Source of the DNA: Mermis nigrescens
Lineage: Eukaryota > Nematoda > Enoplea > Mermithida > Mermithidae
Reading direction: 5' to 3'
Length of the DNA: 64,000 nt
NCBI GenBank assembly: GCA_036768485.1
Contig: JAVLUZ010000729.1
Location: forward strand, 372,001 to 436,000
The notes beneath the pieces were generated by a model that had not been told where the DNA came from, searched no databases, and worked only from the letters and a program-made list of their open reading frames with translations. A program made the position numbers and the translations under genes. How positions within the stretch are numbered: position 1 is the stretch's first letter; each line of letters opens with the position of its first letter. Below, in pieces: positions 24,408 to 36,495 of the stretch.

Positions 24408-24873
24408 CCCCCAGCGTTTTTCAGCCGATCCATATAAGCTACAGTAATCAAACTTTACAAGGAGATAGCTATAAGCCTATTGTACTAATCTGGCAAAATT
24501 GATTAACTTACGGTTTAAACTTATTGTTTAAAAAAAAGAAAAAAATTAAAAAAACAATTTACTTTAATTTACTTTAAACTAACTGCTTTAAAAAGAAAGA
24601 AAAAATTTTAAAAAACGTACTTTACTTTACTTTAAACTTACTTTTTTAAATGTAGGATGTTGATTGATTTACAAAAAACTACTTTGTTTGAAACCCACCG
24701 AATCGTTTACAATTTTTAGATGCCGTTAGTACGTTGTAAACTGTGAGTGTAAAGCAGTAAGTTTACACCGTACGTTAATCAATTTTGCCAGATCAGTACA
24801 ATAGGCTTATAGCTATCTCCTTGTAAAGTGTGATTACTGTAGCTTATATGGATCGGCTAAAAAACGCTGAGGG
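24408..24873. mobile_element. MITE with ~100-bp TIRs
   Basis: The first ~100 bases (CCCCCAGCGTTTTTCAGCCG onward) reappear almost perfectly as the reverse complement at about 24772-24873. The element is about 466 bases with no ORF. It sits between two direct copies of a ~150-base host segment. That is not a normal target duplication, so a local duplication must have accompanied or followed insertion. Confidence 0.75.
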
Positions 24874-24885
24874 TAAATTGTATAC

Positions 24886-25049
24886 TAGATCCTTGATCTT
24901 TCCATTTGCATTAAAAAGTTGCAATAAAAAACAAAAAAATTAAGACAAATTCAATATTTTTCCATTCTGGGGGTCCGAGCTTCCACCAAAGACCATGTGT
25001 CCATATATATACAGCTTGCAACATAAAATTTATATAATTCCAAAATCAC
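24886..25049. repeat. Direct repeat, right copy (~160 bp)
   Basis: Right-hand partner of 24255-24407. It ends about 85 bases from the donor site of exon 1 of the MBD gene. Confidence 0.85.
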
Positions 25050-25135
25050 AATCGTGTACGACGAAACCTGGAAAAATATATGGCAGAACAAAATACATTG
25101 TATCGGATAAAAATCGCAAAAAACTGGAAACCTAC

Positions 25136-25366
25136 TTGGAAAACCGTTAGCTTTGAGACTGTCGTTGTTCGGAGCTGGAAATACATTTAAGTTGGCAGGT
25201 GAAAATCCGTGTGGTCCGTTCAACAAATGTGGAGGTACAAAAGCCATCAACGGATGAAAGGGGCCCGATAAAGCGGCGGATCCCAATTTGTTATCGCAAA
25301 ACGGAACCGCCAAATTATGCACATATCCTGATCCTACAGCGTTCAATGATACTTGATCCATGTAAA
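25136..25366 (-). CDS. MBD-domain gene, exon 1 as seen here
   Basis: Acceptor-like CCTAGCCAG precedes and donor CCAA|GTAGGT follows; the exon leaves phase 1, matching exon 2. The protein is hydrophobic and proline-rich (GPFHPLMAFVPPHLLNG). It may begin at the ATG at 25361 (MDQVSLNAVGSG) as the first coding exon. If the acceptor is real, a further upstream exon exists and the true start lies outside what I can identify. Function of this part is unknown. Confidence 0.6.
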
Positions 25367-28300
25367 CTGGCTAGGCTAGAAGAATATATTAATATTGAGT
25401 TATTAAAATTTAAAATATGAAATAAATCACGCTTTTTCGTGCGATATATTCAATGATAAAAGCTATAGCAACGTTAATAGGAGACGATATGAAGCTGACA
25501 CGCATATAATATGCAAATTATTCGTCACCGGAAATATGATGCGGCTGTTTAAGATTACAGTTCAGGAGGCAAGACATCCTGTAAAAATGTCATCTAGGTG
25601 ATTAAAAAACATTGTAAAGATAAGGCATTAAGCAAAAGCGCAGCCTAACATAACAACTGCTGGTACCAAAACGGAAATCAATACAAATTGAATAGGACAT
25701 ATACTATTTGGAAAGGAAGTTCAATTCGTCCGAGGAATGTCATTCATGATAATGAGCAGATTAATGATGTCGGCAGTTTCTGAATAAGGTTTAAAACGAC
25801 ATTTAGCAATTGCAAAAATTCTTGTACGATTAAGTTTTCATACGCTAGGTAAATTCATTTAATTTTCGCTTATGCAAAAAGTTTGTACTGTGGCATCGTC
25901 TGCTTTCATGACACACACACACACACAGCTAAAACGCTTACTAAATGTACGAGCAAGTTTAGTAAAGCAATATGCCGTGAATAAGCTTCGGATCATATCA
26001 TGCATGTTTAATATGTAGCTGAAAGCGACTGAACAATCAACTTGGTGATTTGCCTTCATTATCACAGGCACAAGTAATACTTTTGTGTCAAACAGAGCAA
26101 ACACGAAGCGAAAACAGCGAATAGTGAAGCTAGTTGAAACATATATCGTACGGTGTTCAATCAAATTAAGAACAGTAGGCCAAATAGAGAGTTAGTGGCA
26201 AGTCATAAGGATTTTCAGCATTAAATATTTTGGGCAGAAGCGCAGTGATCCAGGTCGAAGTTTCGAACAACAAAGATAGTTTGTCGGCATATGTCCAGCG
26301 CGTACGACTTCGACTCAGGTCAAATAACAGCCAAAAAAATCACTCTATGACACGACGAGCACCGGCCCAAAGGCCACCTCCGTATCTCCCTTCGTTTGGC
26401 AAGAAAAACACACGCTCCATTACGGCACAATGGCAAAATGACCGTTTAGAAAGTATATTATACTATAGCGAAATAAACGGGCTTAATTTATTTCGCTGTA
26501 GGATAGATAATACTATCTATACACGCACAGATACCGTACTGTGTGCAGGTTTTCAGTTTCCAGAATGTCGCCTTATTATCGTAGTACGCCCATAAAAATT
26601 GGTTAGTTGTGTGCGCCTTTGCTTGTCGTGTATATTTATAACGTCGCTTTCAGCAACAACACTTAAAATTAGGGTTTTTGCAACGACTCGTCGATGATGT
26701 ATTATATTGTCACACTGCAGCGATTGAAACTAAAAGTACAGTCTGTATAGACACTACCACCACACGCTGTAAGTTGAATTTAATACAATAGCGCCTGCTT
26801 TTTAACGTACGCACTTGCCGCGCATCGCAGGTTTGTAACGTCTTCGAAAAATATGAGTAAGTACCCACCTAATGATGAATGCAGGTTAGACGAGTCCACC
26901 GGCCAGCAGGCATAATGCAATCGGCAAATAAACCACAATAATGCGTACAAATCGCCGCAATAGCCACTGTTACACGAACGGCCTCATGTAAACAATGCGC
27001 ACGATAAGCGTTTGAGGATTCTCTCTCTTCTTTCTCTTTCAAATGACTGTTTGATAGAAGAATGAATACAGGCAAAAGCAACGAAGCGAGCTTTCAATGT
27101 TCTGGGACGTGATAAATAAAAGATTGTACGGCAATGCGCCGCTTGGAGTATATTAGCTACATGTGAGCAGGTTGCGCTTTCAAAGAAAAAACCCGTATCT
27201 AACGCGCATTCTCTTATAAGCTTATATAGTACGCGTTTAAGCACGCGCGCATTATGAATAAGGCACTCGAAAGCCGACAAACTAATAAGCTGGCAAATTC
27301 TCGGATGCCAATCGTATTAAGCGTGTAGACGTAATATATAAACATGTGCCACGCGAACTGAACGACGGTCGTTGTTCTTAAGCTTTCGCTTATAATATCC
27401 ATCGTGTGATAAAGGAAAATTAGCAAAAACTGACACTTCAAACGACAGATAGATATATTTTATATGATGCAGGTTTTGAAGATATATTATGATAGTCGTT
27501 TCGTTAGGCGTCTATCTGAGATACGTTGCAGTAACTTATTAGGAATCGCGGGCCGGGTTTCTCTGATCCGCTGCTCTTTGGTTTCTTCGTCATTCTACAC
27601 GATTTGCACCGACTCTCATTCTTATGATGACTCAATCAGCTAATGATATAAAACGTAGCTACAGTACAGTTATATGTATATCGGGCAAAGACTTAATCCG
27701 GCGCCTTTGGTTATCGTAGGTAGCCTAGAGAGCCGAGAATGATAAATCCTTGATATGTGTGGTATAGCTAAACTGTGGTGCAGTAAGGTATCATTTTTTC
27801 CAGACCGTACTGCATTTTTCTTTCCGTTGTCGGGTACCGACCGGATTAAATATGCGAACATTTCTCTATGCATGCGTTATTGTAACGATGACAAGTTGAA
27901 AAAAACGCAAGCGACCCCATGTGCCGCTACCGGTTTACACGTTACAACACGAGAGCGAGGAACAGGCCCGTTTATCATTTGCCGTAAAACCCGTCCAGTT
28001 ATTGTTATACGTCATGTACGTTATGTATATAAGAGGTAAAGTGATGCTCTCGCGCATTACACACAACACTACTAATACGTAATGCTGCGATAGATTATAA
28101 ATATTTTTATTTTATAAATTTGTGTCCATCATAAAGAGAGAAAAACCGATCGTTTCTAAGAGTAAAACTAGAATGGCGTTCAAGTGCGTGCGTTCAACGC
28201 TCAGCAAGCCTATTTATTATTATTGTGCGATGATGACTGCGTGTGGTGAAAAGTCATAACGACACAACGCGATATGCATTACAGACTCTAGTCGTAGACA

Positions 28301-28668
28301 TAGAAACAGAATTGCGAAGGAAAGAGCGTGTCACATGCGTTAAAAGTACGATGATGAGAACAGAACGAGAGGTCCAGCTTATTATTTATTCAACTTTATA
28401 AATACTAAGACACATTGCGCTTACGCAGCGATAGATTATTTTGGTAGGACAGAAAGGGAATTAGGGCTGCCTAATTTAAACGAGGATTGTTGCAATGCGA
28501 TCGTTGGAATAGAGTAAAATGTACATGAATTTCTTCGTGCAAAGACCCGCGCCAATGACGCTTGTCGCGTTGAAAATAGGACTGATTACTGAAACGCAAC
28601 TGTGTTGCTGCACAACGAAATTGAAATCATTTTTCATTTGATTTTTCAGGCAATACTTCCCGGTGATC
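25367..28668. other. No gene seen; possible upstream region of the MBD gene
   Basis: This stretch has few repeats and more CpG than its surroundings. Frames at 26230-26595 (plus) and 26984-27280 (minus) show no domain or splice context and are not called. A short (AC)n run lies near 25912. A promoter for the MBD gene could lie here, but no motif proves it. Confidence 0.45.
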
Positions 28669-29079
28669 ATACATGATCTTGGGGGTCTGGGGTTTAACCC
28701 TTCCCCCCAGAAAAATTTTCACCCCCCCGCAAAAATTTTTTTCAACCCCTCCCAGAATTTGCGATTTCCGAAAGTTTCCAAAAATTTCCTAAAAATTCGT
28801 AATGTCCCTTTTAAAGCGTTTTTAGCTATCTATTTGCTCAAAAGTGTCAAAGTTTCGGCGCTTCCCGCCATATGCTCATGTCTTGACAATATTTTACTAA
28901 ATTTATTGAACTTCTTAAATTCTTTCGAACTTTTTTCATGTTTTCATGCTCTAGAAAGATGGAGCATCGTCAGAAACGCCAAAACGGTGTTTTTGACGCG
29001 AACACAGCGTTTTTGGGCCCAAAAAAGGCACTTTAGGATTTTACCCCTTCCCCCAAAATTCCCACGCTGTGCATGTATG
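28669..29079 (+). mobile_element. Family B MITE, plus orientation
   Basis: About 410 bases from ACATGATCTTGGGGGTC to GCTGTGCATGTATG. It contains CTCTAGAAAGATGGAGCATC and GTTTTTGACGCG, shared with the copies at 19982 and 59495. Confidence 0.8.
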
Positions 29080-31185
29080 TTAGTGATTGTCATCTTAGAT
29101 TAAATTCGTTGCGTCTAATACTGACAGAGATTCGACTCAATTTCAGCAGTTTGTTGCATTATCAACAATAAGACGTGCATATGCGTAATATGCCAAGCAC
29201 CGAGGCTTAAAATAACGTATAAAGGAAAGAAAAAGCAGTTAGTTAGTAGAATGACTTTCCCAACTTGGTCAACTTTTTTATTCATTTGACTTTATTTATT
29301 TTTTTTGTGTCTCTCTCATTCAGAAGTTCTATTTGATGGAAGACTACAGGTGACGATGAAAACGATACAGATCATGGGCGCTGCGATACCGAAACAAAAT
29401 TTCAAATTTTAGCTATTTTATTTGAATAATAAAAGTAGTTCTAATAATACGCACTCTCACAGTACAAACGACGTTAAGACATCTCAGACTTTTGCTATTC
29501 TATTTGAATGACATTAGAATTACTTAAACATTAATTTAGAAGCCTCTTTGGCCATAAAATTTCGCATTGAAGGATATCATTAAAAAATGATAATCAGACC
29601 AAAAAGACCGTCCTCTCCGGCTTCACAAGCCTTTATACCGATCTAAGTTAACTAAACAATAATCGCCAGGATATACATAGATTCACTCATTGATTTTCAC
29701 CCTGAGGTACCATTATTCATTAAATGATTATAGTCTGGCCAGTTATTCAAAAAAACCTGGGATTCGAAATGTCATTCATTAAATAAGTGTACTAGCCGAA
29801 TAATTCCTAATAGCTGCTAAGCGGTTCAAAAAAGGCTGAGAAGGTCAAAGAAAAGACTGGAGACAGGAACCAACGCCGAGCTACGTGATTGCGCGCCAAA
29901 AACATGAAGCTAGGCGTGCGAGGAAGTATAAAAAATGCCCGAATCGCATCGTCGAAAACGTTTGGCGTAGCAATTGTCGCAAACGAACCACTCATTAGGA
30001 AAGGCCAAAAATGCGATTAACTCTCTCCAACAACCAACCATGTCACACGTGTACCGCGTACAATGGTATTATGGCAAATTCAAAAAAAGCCAAAATTAAG
30101 GCCGACCGCGTAATCAGATACGAAGTGCAACTTCCTCACGCGCTGTGCGTGACTACGCACTATGTGTATACCAGTATGTAGCATACACACTAGCGCATTT
30201 TTGGACTATTTCACCGGCAATAAACTACATACCTATATTAGACGTAGAAATGGGCGGCTGTCAAGTGAAGGCGCACTGCGTATGTTATAGACTTGGGTAT
30301 TATTTGTACACAAAAATACAATGTAAATGCGTTATTGAAAACTGCAAAAAAATAAGTAAAGAAGAATGCCTTACAAATGATTCCATGCGCGCATATGTGG
30401 ATACACGTAAGTGTACGTTGTACATAGAGCAGATTTAAAACGCATTATAAAACATGCACAGTTGTACATTTTTTGGGGGCAGCATGTGTTCATCGGAAAC
30501 ACTGACCTGCGCACAGTGAAACAACAAAAAATCAAGTCGTTATCTCGCTAGCAGACGAAAAAAGCATTCAAATGTGCGCACGAGTGACGATGAGTGGAAC
30601 TTAACCCGCACGTTCTATGTTGTAAATAAGGTTTAATGAGTTTTGCTAAGCAAGCGAAGCAATAATGTCGATTAATGTCGATTTCGTTTTAAATCGTATA
30701 TTGCTGATCAACATATGTAACATAGGTTGCATTTTTTCTTTTTTCGGCTGCTGCTGTGTCTTCAATATAATTTTACTTGTGCGTGCAAAATATAACCCAA
30801 AAATGCAGTACATGTATCACGCTTGCGTAAGCATGAGTAAATCGCAATAGCAGGTACGTGGAAAAACGCGCCAGAAAGAAAAACGTCCCCAGATCCACGC
30901 ACACAAGACGCCTATAAATTTTTTCATTAGGAAGCAGTGTATCGGCAGCGCCTCAATTATGGCGATTTGGGATCAAAAAATATTAAAAATTAAATAAAGG
31001 TCGAAAAGTTTATGGCAGGGACAAAACCACCATATTTCATCGTTTATTATTGAAGTTCTATTCATTGAGATCAAAAAGTCGATGGAAAAACGAAAAAGGT
31101 TCTATTATTTTAATTGTGGCGATCATAAGAATTCAGATAGTCCCTTCAAAGGCCCAGTAGATGACGTTGTTAAGAGGGTAGGAAT
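29080..31185. other. No gene seen
   Basis: About 2.1 kb of low-repeat AT-rich sequence. Frames such as 30145-30438 (plus) lack domains and splice context. Nothing is called. Confidence 0.5.
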
Positions 31186-31453
31186 CATACGTGGGCAGCA
31201 ATGAAATTCTGAGGGCAGGGGTTTGCAAAAATTTTTAAACGTCAAAAAATGGCCTTAAAAATGGTGGTATGGCGTAAAAAACACCATTTTACGACGTTTC
31301 TCATCAAGCACTATCCATTGGCATCAAAAAATCGCGAAAAAACGAAAAAATTTCCAAAATTTGAATTCTGGGGGGTATTTTGATTTCTGTGGGGGTATTT
31401 TGGTTGCTAGGGGTTGCATATCTCCCCAAACCTCTCCCACGCCTCATGTGTGG
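31186..31453 (+). mobile_element. Family A MITE, plus orientation
   Basis: From CATACGTGGGCAGCAATG to GCCTCATGTGTGG, with the family core. Confidence 0.88.
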
Positions 31454-31597
31454 TAGGAATGCGTATTTAGCGAGCAAGAATCAAAAAACGAGCACGAAAC
31501 GGAAAAGGCAATAGGAACTGAACTGACACCGGAAAACGTTTACTTGATTAAGATAATGATCCAATTAGGTTTTCGCTTTTGCTGACAGATGAAACTT

Positions 31598-31765
31598 ATA
31601 GTCTGTTTCACATAACTTCGCGCATAAATTTTGAGAGCTTTCATCGACAGTAAGTCCAGGGTTACGATAATTATATATCATATCCATGCCATGAGCGCAA
31701 TCTGGCAGCTTATTGTCGGAGATGGTTTTAAAATTTATGCACGAAGTTACATATGTGAAACGATT
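31598..31765. mobile_element. Family D1 MITE
   Basis: From TATAGTCTGTTTCACATAAC to GAAGTTACATATGTGAAAC, inverted ends; the core CAATCTGGCAGCTTATTGTC matches other D1 copies. Another D-type end (TGTGAAACAGACTTTA) lies at about 33050, just beyond the second minisatellite. Confidence 0.65.
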
Positions 31766-31781
31766 GTGCTCAAGAGCCCCA

Positions 31782-32040
31782 CCAGTCAAACAGCCCCACC
31801 TTCCCAACGGCCCCACCGTCCAAACAGCCCCACCGTCCCAACACCTACAGCCCCACCAATCCCAACAGCCCCACCGTCCAACAGCCCCACCATCCCAACA
31901 GCCCCACTCAATAATCCCAACAGCCCCACCAGTCCCAACAGACCCACCAGTCCCAACAGCTCCCCACCGCCCCAACAGCCCCACTAACAATTTCAACAGC
32001 TCCACCAATTCCAACAGCCCCACCGTCCCAACAGCCCCAC
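31782..32040. repeat. Minisatellite, CCAACAGCCCCACC orientation
   Basis: About 17 units of 14-17 bases (CCAACAGCCCCACCGTC type). It is the reverse complement of the array at 32462-33045. The Pro/Ser/Thr-rich frames across it are artefacts. Confidence 0.92.
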
Positions 32041-32042
32041 CA

Positions 32043-32314
32043 CCATACGTGGGCAGCAATAAAATTCTGAGGGTGCAAGATTTTTCAAAGGTCAAAAAAT
32101 GGCCTTAAAAATGGTGGCATGGCGAGGAAAATACCATTTTCGACGTTTCTCATCAAGCACTATCCATTGGCATCAAAAAATTGCTAAAAAACAAAAAAAA
32201 ATTCAAAAATTGTATTCTGGAGGAGGTATTTTGGTTTTTTTTTGGGGGGGATATTTTGGTTTCTCGGGGAATGAGGGTGCACACCCGCTCCCAATCCCCC
32301 ACGCCTAGTGGGGT
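32043..32314 (+). mobile_element. Family A MITE, plus orientation
   Basis: From CCATACGTGGGCAGCAAT to ACGCCTAGTGGGG. It lies between the two mirror-image minisatellites. Confidence 0.88.
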
Positions 32315-32461
32315 AAAGTGACCGAGAAATGTGCTGAAAATAGAATTCTGGGGGTCTACCATAATTTAGGGATTTCCGAATTTCGGGTTGGGGGTTTACA
32401 ACTCAAAAACATCCCCTCCCTCACGCTTGTGTGGTTGGGACAGTGCGACTATTGGAATGAT

Positions 32462-33045
32462 AGGTCTGCTGAAACAGTTGAACTGCTGGGATTGGTGGGC
32501 TCTTGGGGCTGGTGGGGACGGCGGGGCTGTTGGGATGGTGGGGCAGCTGGGATTCGTGGGGCTGTTGGGATTATTGGTGGGGACTGGTGGGGCTGTTGGG
32601 ACGGGTGGGCTGTTGGGATGGTGGGGCTGTTGGGACGGTGGGGCTATTGGGATTAGTGGGGCTCTTGGGATTGGTGGGGCTGTTGGGATTATTAGTGGGG
32701 CTGTTGGGATTATTGGTGGGGCTGTTGGGACGGTGGGGCTGTTGGGACTGGTGGGGCTATTGGGATCGGGTGGGGCTGTTGGGATTTTTGGTGGAGCTGT
32801 TGGGACGGTGGGGCTGTTGGGATGGTGGGGCTGTTGGGACGGTGGGGTTGTTGGGATTAGTGGGGCTCTTGGGATTCGTGGGGCTATTGGGATTATTAGT
32901 GGGGCTGTTGGGATTGTTGGTGGGGCTGTTGGGACGGTGGGGCTGTTGAAACTGGTGGGGCTGTTGGGACAGGTGGGGCTGCTGGAATTTTGGTGGGGCT
33001 GTTGGGACGGTGGGGCTGTTGGGACTGAAGTGGTGCTGTTGAGAC
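32462..33045. repeat. Minisatellite, GGGGCTGTTGGGA orientation
   Basis: About 584 bases, roughly 35 units of GGTGGGGCTGTTGGGAY with variants. The Gly/Trp/Leu-rich frames of up to 222 residues that cross it are low-complexity artefacts. It is the inverted counterpart of 31782-32040. Confidence 0.93.
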
Positions 33046-33119
33046 ATCACCTGTGAAACAGACTTTAGATTACGATTTTCAATCGCGGATAAATTCGAAT
33101 CGCTTGTCGATTCACTTAC

Positions 33120-33350
33120 CCACACCTGTTTGTAAAATATCCCGAAAGTCGTGCCTTAACGGAGTTATAGACATAGTCTAACTTTATACAAAATGTGCTA
33201 TAATCATTGAGGTACCCATACCAGTCGAAATTAGCACGCACGATGAACTGTTTCGGAAATTCTTTCGCACTTTTCACGTAATCATTCGATTGTGAAGAAT
33301 ATTCACCCATTTGATTCTCAGATCTGATACGATTACAAGAGTTGAGGTCG
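33120..33350 (-). CDS. Candidate orphan internal exon
   Basis: A 231-base open segment between acceptor ACATTTTCTAG and donor TGTGG|GTAAGT, a consensus donor, entering with one base and leaving phase 2. It encodes a Tyr/Asn/Ser-rich segment with FPKQFIVRANFDWYGYLND and ends SGYFTNRC. The mixed composition looks like protein rather than repeat. I recognise no family. It does not join exon 1 of the MBD gene in phase, so it is either a different gene or an exon is missing. Confidence 0.4.
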
Positions 33351-33696
33351 CTAGAAAATGTCACCTTAAAATCAGAAAGCAGCATGAGTACAATGTATGC
33401 ACATACATCACTCAAAGTCCTTTTCTCAGAAATGCTAAATTCTGCGGGGACAGCTTCCGACCTTATTGATGTTTGTTATAATAGCGTCAAACGAGTAGAC
33501 TTGCGCGTCGGGTGGAAGTTTCGGAAAAAACTGAAAAAACTTCCCGCCAGGAATGGAAAAAAGAAAATTTTCCGGGGAAACGAGGGCAAAATGAAGGCCA
33601 AAAATGGATAGAAAATTGCAAATTTTTTAAAAGTGCCTAAATAGACTAAATAGTATAGTAAATAGTAAGACTAAATAGTAACTAAATAGTAACTAT

Positions 33697-33956
33697 CATA
33701 CTCGGGCGTGGGGGGTTTGGGGGGTATGCACCCCCAGAAACCAAAATACCCCCAGAAATCAAAATACCCCCAGAAATTCAATTTTTGAAAATTTTTTTCG
33801 GTTTTTTCGCAATTTTTTGATGCCAATGGATAGCGCTTGATGAGAAACGTCGAAAAATGGTGTTTTTATCGCCCTACCACCATTTTTAAGGCCATATTTT
33901 CGACCTTCAAAAAATCTTGCACCCCCCCCCAGAATTTTCTTGCCTGCCCATGCGTA
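33697..33956 (-). mobile_element. Family A MITE, minus orientation
   Basis: From CATACTCGGGCGTGGGG to CTTGCCTGCCCATGCG, with the family core in reverse. Confidence 0.88.
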
Positions 33957-36095
33957 ACTACCCCTGCAGCTATAACGAGGCACTTCTGTATTGTGCGATT
34001 TTTTAAAAATATGATAAAAAATTAAAAAATTCGAATTAACTTTTTTAGTTTTTTTCACTTTCTACCTGTAATGTAAAGAGCGTGTAAAGTTTTACTGTAA
34101 CGTTATAACATATAGATTTTCTTAAATTTTGGTCTGTCACACGACTTCTCTAATTGAGTATTGCATTCTGTTTAGTCTAGTTTTTTTATGTAAGAAATTG
34201 TGCAGTCTCGATGGCACTTTTTAATTTTTTGAAAGGCGACTCATTTCAAGTGGGGCAGTGTAAAGAGTGTAAAGAATCCAAGGGTCAAAAACACATTTTA
34301 ATCGAGTTTTTGATTTGTTTATGACTGCCAAATTCTTTGTGTAAGAGTCCCCAAAAACCTATTTACCTTTGGCTTACCTGCAAATTTTTTTTAAACTCAA
34401 AGCGGAGTTGAATCTAGGGGTACAAACTCTTACACTCCAGTAAATGGTGTAAAAACCTGATTTTGTCTAAGATTTTTCTGTCAATTTTTCGTTTATTAGT
34501 CGGGACAAATTGAGTAAAATAAAAATAAATCCCGATTTAATTGCTACACATCGCAGCAAACCGCTTTAAAAAGCTGAATACTGTGTTATTTATTGGGGTG
34601 TAACGTTCAAAATCAGAGGGTTTAAAATGGGCGAACAGAATGATTCGTTGTAAAATTATTGAGATGACAATGCAGATTCTGGTGAGAGTGGTGATTTAAA
34701 ATAAGATTAATTATTTCAAATTGTTAAGGGAAGGCAAGAGAAAGATTGATAATTTCTGATTAGCGCTATTTAACGGCATTTTGATATTTATTATACAAGA
34801 CTCATAGTTTCGGTTGTCGGGAATCAGTAGCATACTGGTTAATCAGTATCAGTTAGTCTGTTTCACGAAACCTTGTGCACGGGCAACAATTTTCGAGTCG
34901 ATGTGAATCGATTTCAAAAGCGGTTTAAATTGAAGCAGCAATCACGTTACCACAGCAATTGATAAGAATTGGAAATTTTACTATGCAAAATTTCATTACA
35001 GTAAGATGTTTAAGAATCACTTTTGTAGCTACTGGGTAGATAGCTGAAAATTGATTTTCATATATGTACAAAGTTTCGTGAAATAGACTAGAGCTTTTTT
35101 GCAAATGGGAAGCAAAACGACCGATTTGAAAAAAATATTGGTTCAGCAAAAGGGACAGCGAAACGCCCCTTCTGGTAGTACCTATCTGTAAGACTGCTTA
35201 GTTTATTTCAAATTTTTTGTAGTTTGTTTGAAAACAAATGATGCACTATTCTGATAAGTTCGACCACGGGCGATAAACCTTGGCGCAGGTCAAAGAAATT
35301 CATATCTTGAAAAATTTAATTGAAACTAAGCAATTTTTTAGGCTGGTTAACATGGCATCAATCTACTTCATAAAAGTCAAAACCATTGCAGCAATCCAAG
35401 GTCTAAAAAGGACAAGTTTTTGCATCGTAAAATATTGAGTAACTTTTTTATATATGAACATATATCAGCCCCAATTTTGCAAAGATAAATTCAGCTTGTG
35501 CAAGATAGCATACGATACGACACTTAAAATATCTTTTTACTCCACACTTTAACCCACAGATTCTACTCTACAGACGTTTAAAATTTGAGTCAAAATTGAG
35601 GGAAAACATTGTCTTTCTTACTGTAGTTTATTGAGTAAGTGAAAAATAAAAATTTTCTTGTATAAACATGAATTATGTTTGCATTTGTAAATTTTTATTT
35701 AAATGTCGGAGTCCATCCCTTTTCAAATTAAAACTCGATAGTCGATTGGTACCAAATTTTTGTAAATATGTGCCGAAAAATTAATAGTGGAGTGGAGACG
35801 CTAAAAAATTCGAAATTTCTGTACAAGAATCATATTCACTACATAAAGATTGCCCTTTAATGTATTGTTTATTTTGAGTTATTTGGATGCACACTTGAGT
35901 TTATGGTTTTTCTGCACAAATTCTAATCATTTGCAGTCTTTTTAGAATTCACAACACAACCTTTGTGTAAATGTCGTCGGTCAATACGAGAAAAGTGAGG
36001 AAGAGAAGCAAGGATTATATAGAGAAAGAATAAATAAATGAAAATAACAATAAAAAAGTAAATAAATAGAAAAAAGAAGACAGATAGAAGTGCTC
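33957..36095. other. No gene seen
   Basis: AT-rich sequence holding one family D2 MITE. No exon is supported. Confidence 0.5.
34851..35096. mobile_element. Family D2 MITE with TA at both ends
   Basis: From TTAGTCTGTTTCACGAAACC to AAGTTTCGTGAAATAGACTA. Inverted ends of about 25 bases are each flanked by TA, suggesting a Tc1/mariner-type MITE. It matches 4945-5184. Confidence 0.72.
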
Positions 36096-36358
36096 GTATG
36101 TGGGCAGCACCAAAATTCTGGGGGGTGAAAAAATTTCTGGGGGGGGTGAAAAAATTTTAAAGGTCAAAAAATGGTCTTAAAAGTGGTCGTATGGCGAAAA
36201 AAACACCATTTTTCGACGTTTCTCATCGAGCACTATCCAATGGCATCAAAAAATTGCTAAAAAAGCAAAAAAAATTTCTGGGGATATTTTGATTTCTGGG
36301 AGGTTTTTCAACTTCTGGGGTGGGTGCATACCTCCCAAACCCCTCACGCCCATATGTG
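36096..36358 (+). mobile_element. Family A MITE, plus orientation
   Basis: From TCGTATGTGGGCAGCACC to GCCCATATGTGG. It faces an inverted copy 138 bases downstream. Confidence 0.85.
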
Positions 36359-36495
36359 GTGCTTATGCTATTTTACTATTTGAAAAAATTTCTGAAGGCC
36401 ATTTTAGCTGCAAATAGCTTTCTGGCTAAACTTTTTCACTACTCCACCACAAATCGGCATGGGGGACTGGAACCCCGAGAATGCAGCGGACTACA

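Noticed and set aside
26230..26595. 121-residue plus-strand ORF
   Set aside because: Mixed composition but no domain, no clear start or splice context; kept out for lack of support.
31631..32108. Pro/Ser/Thr-rich ORFs on the plus strand and Gly-rich ORF on the minus strand
   Set aside because: Minisatellite artefacts running into a family A MITE.
32388..33056. Gly/Trp/Leu-rich ORF of 222 residues and overlapping 148-residue frame
   Set aside because: Both are translations of a GGGGCTGTTGGGA minisatellite; all frames lack stops for the same reason and no splice or start context exists.
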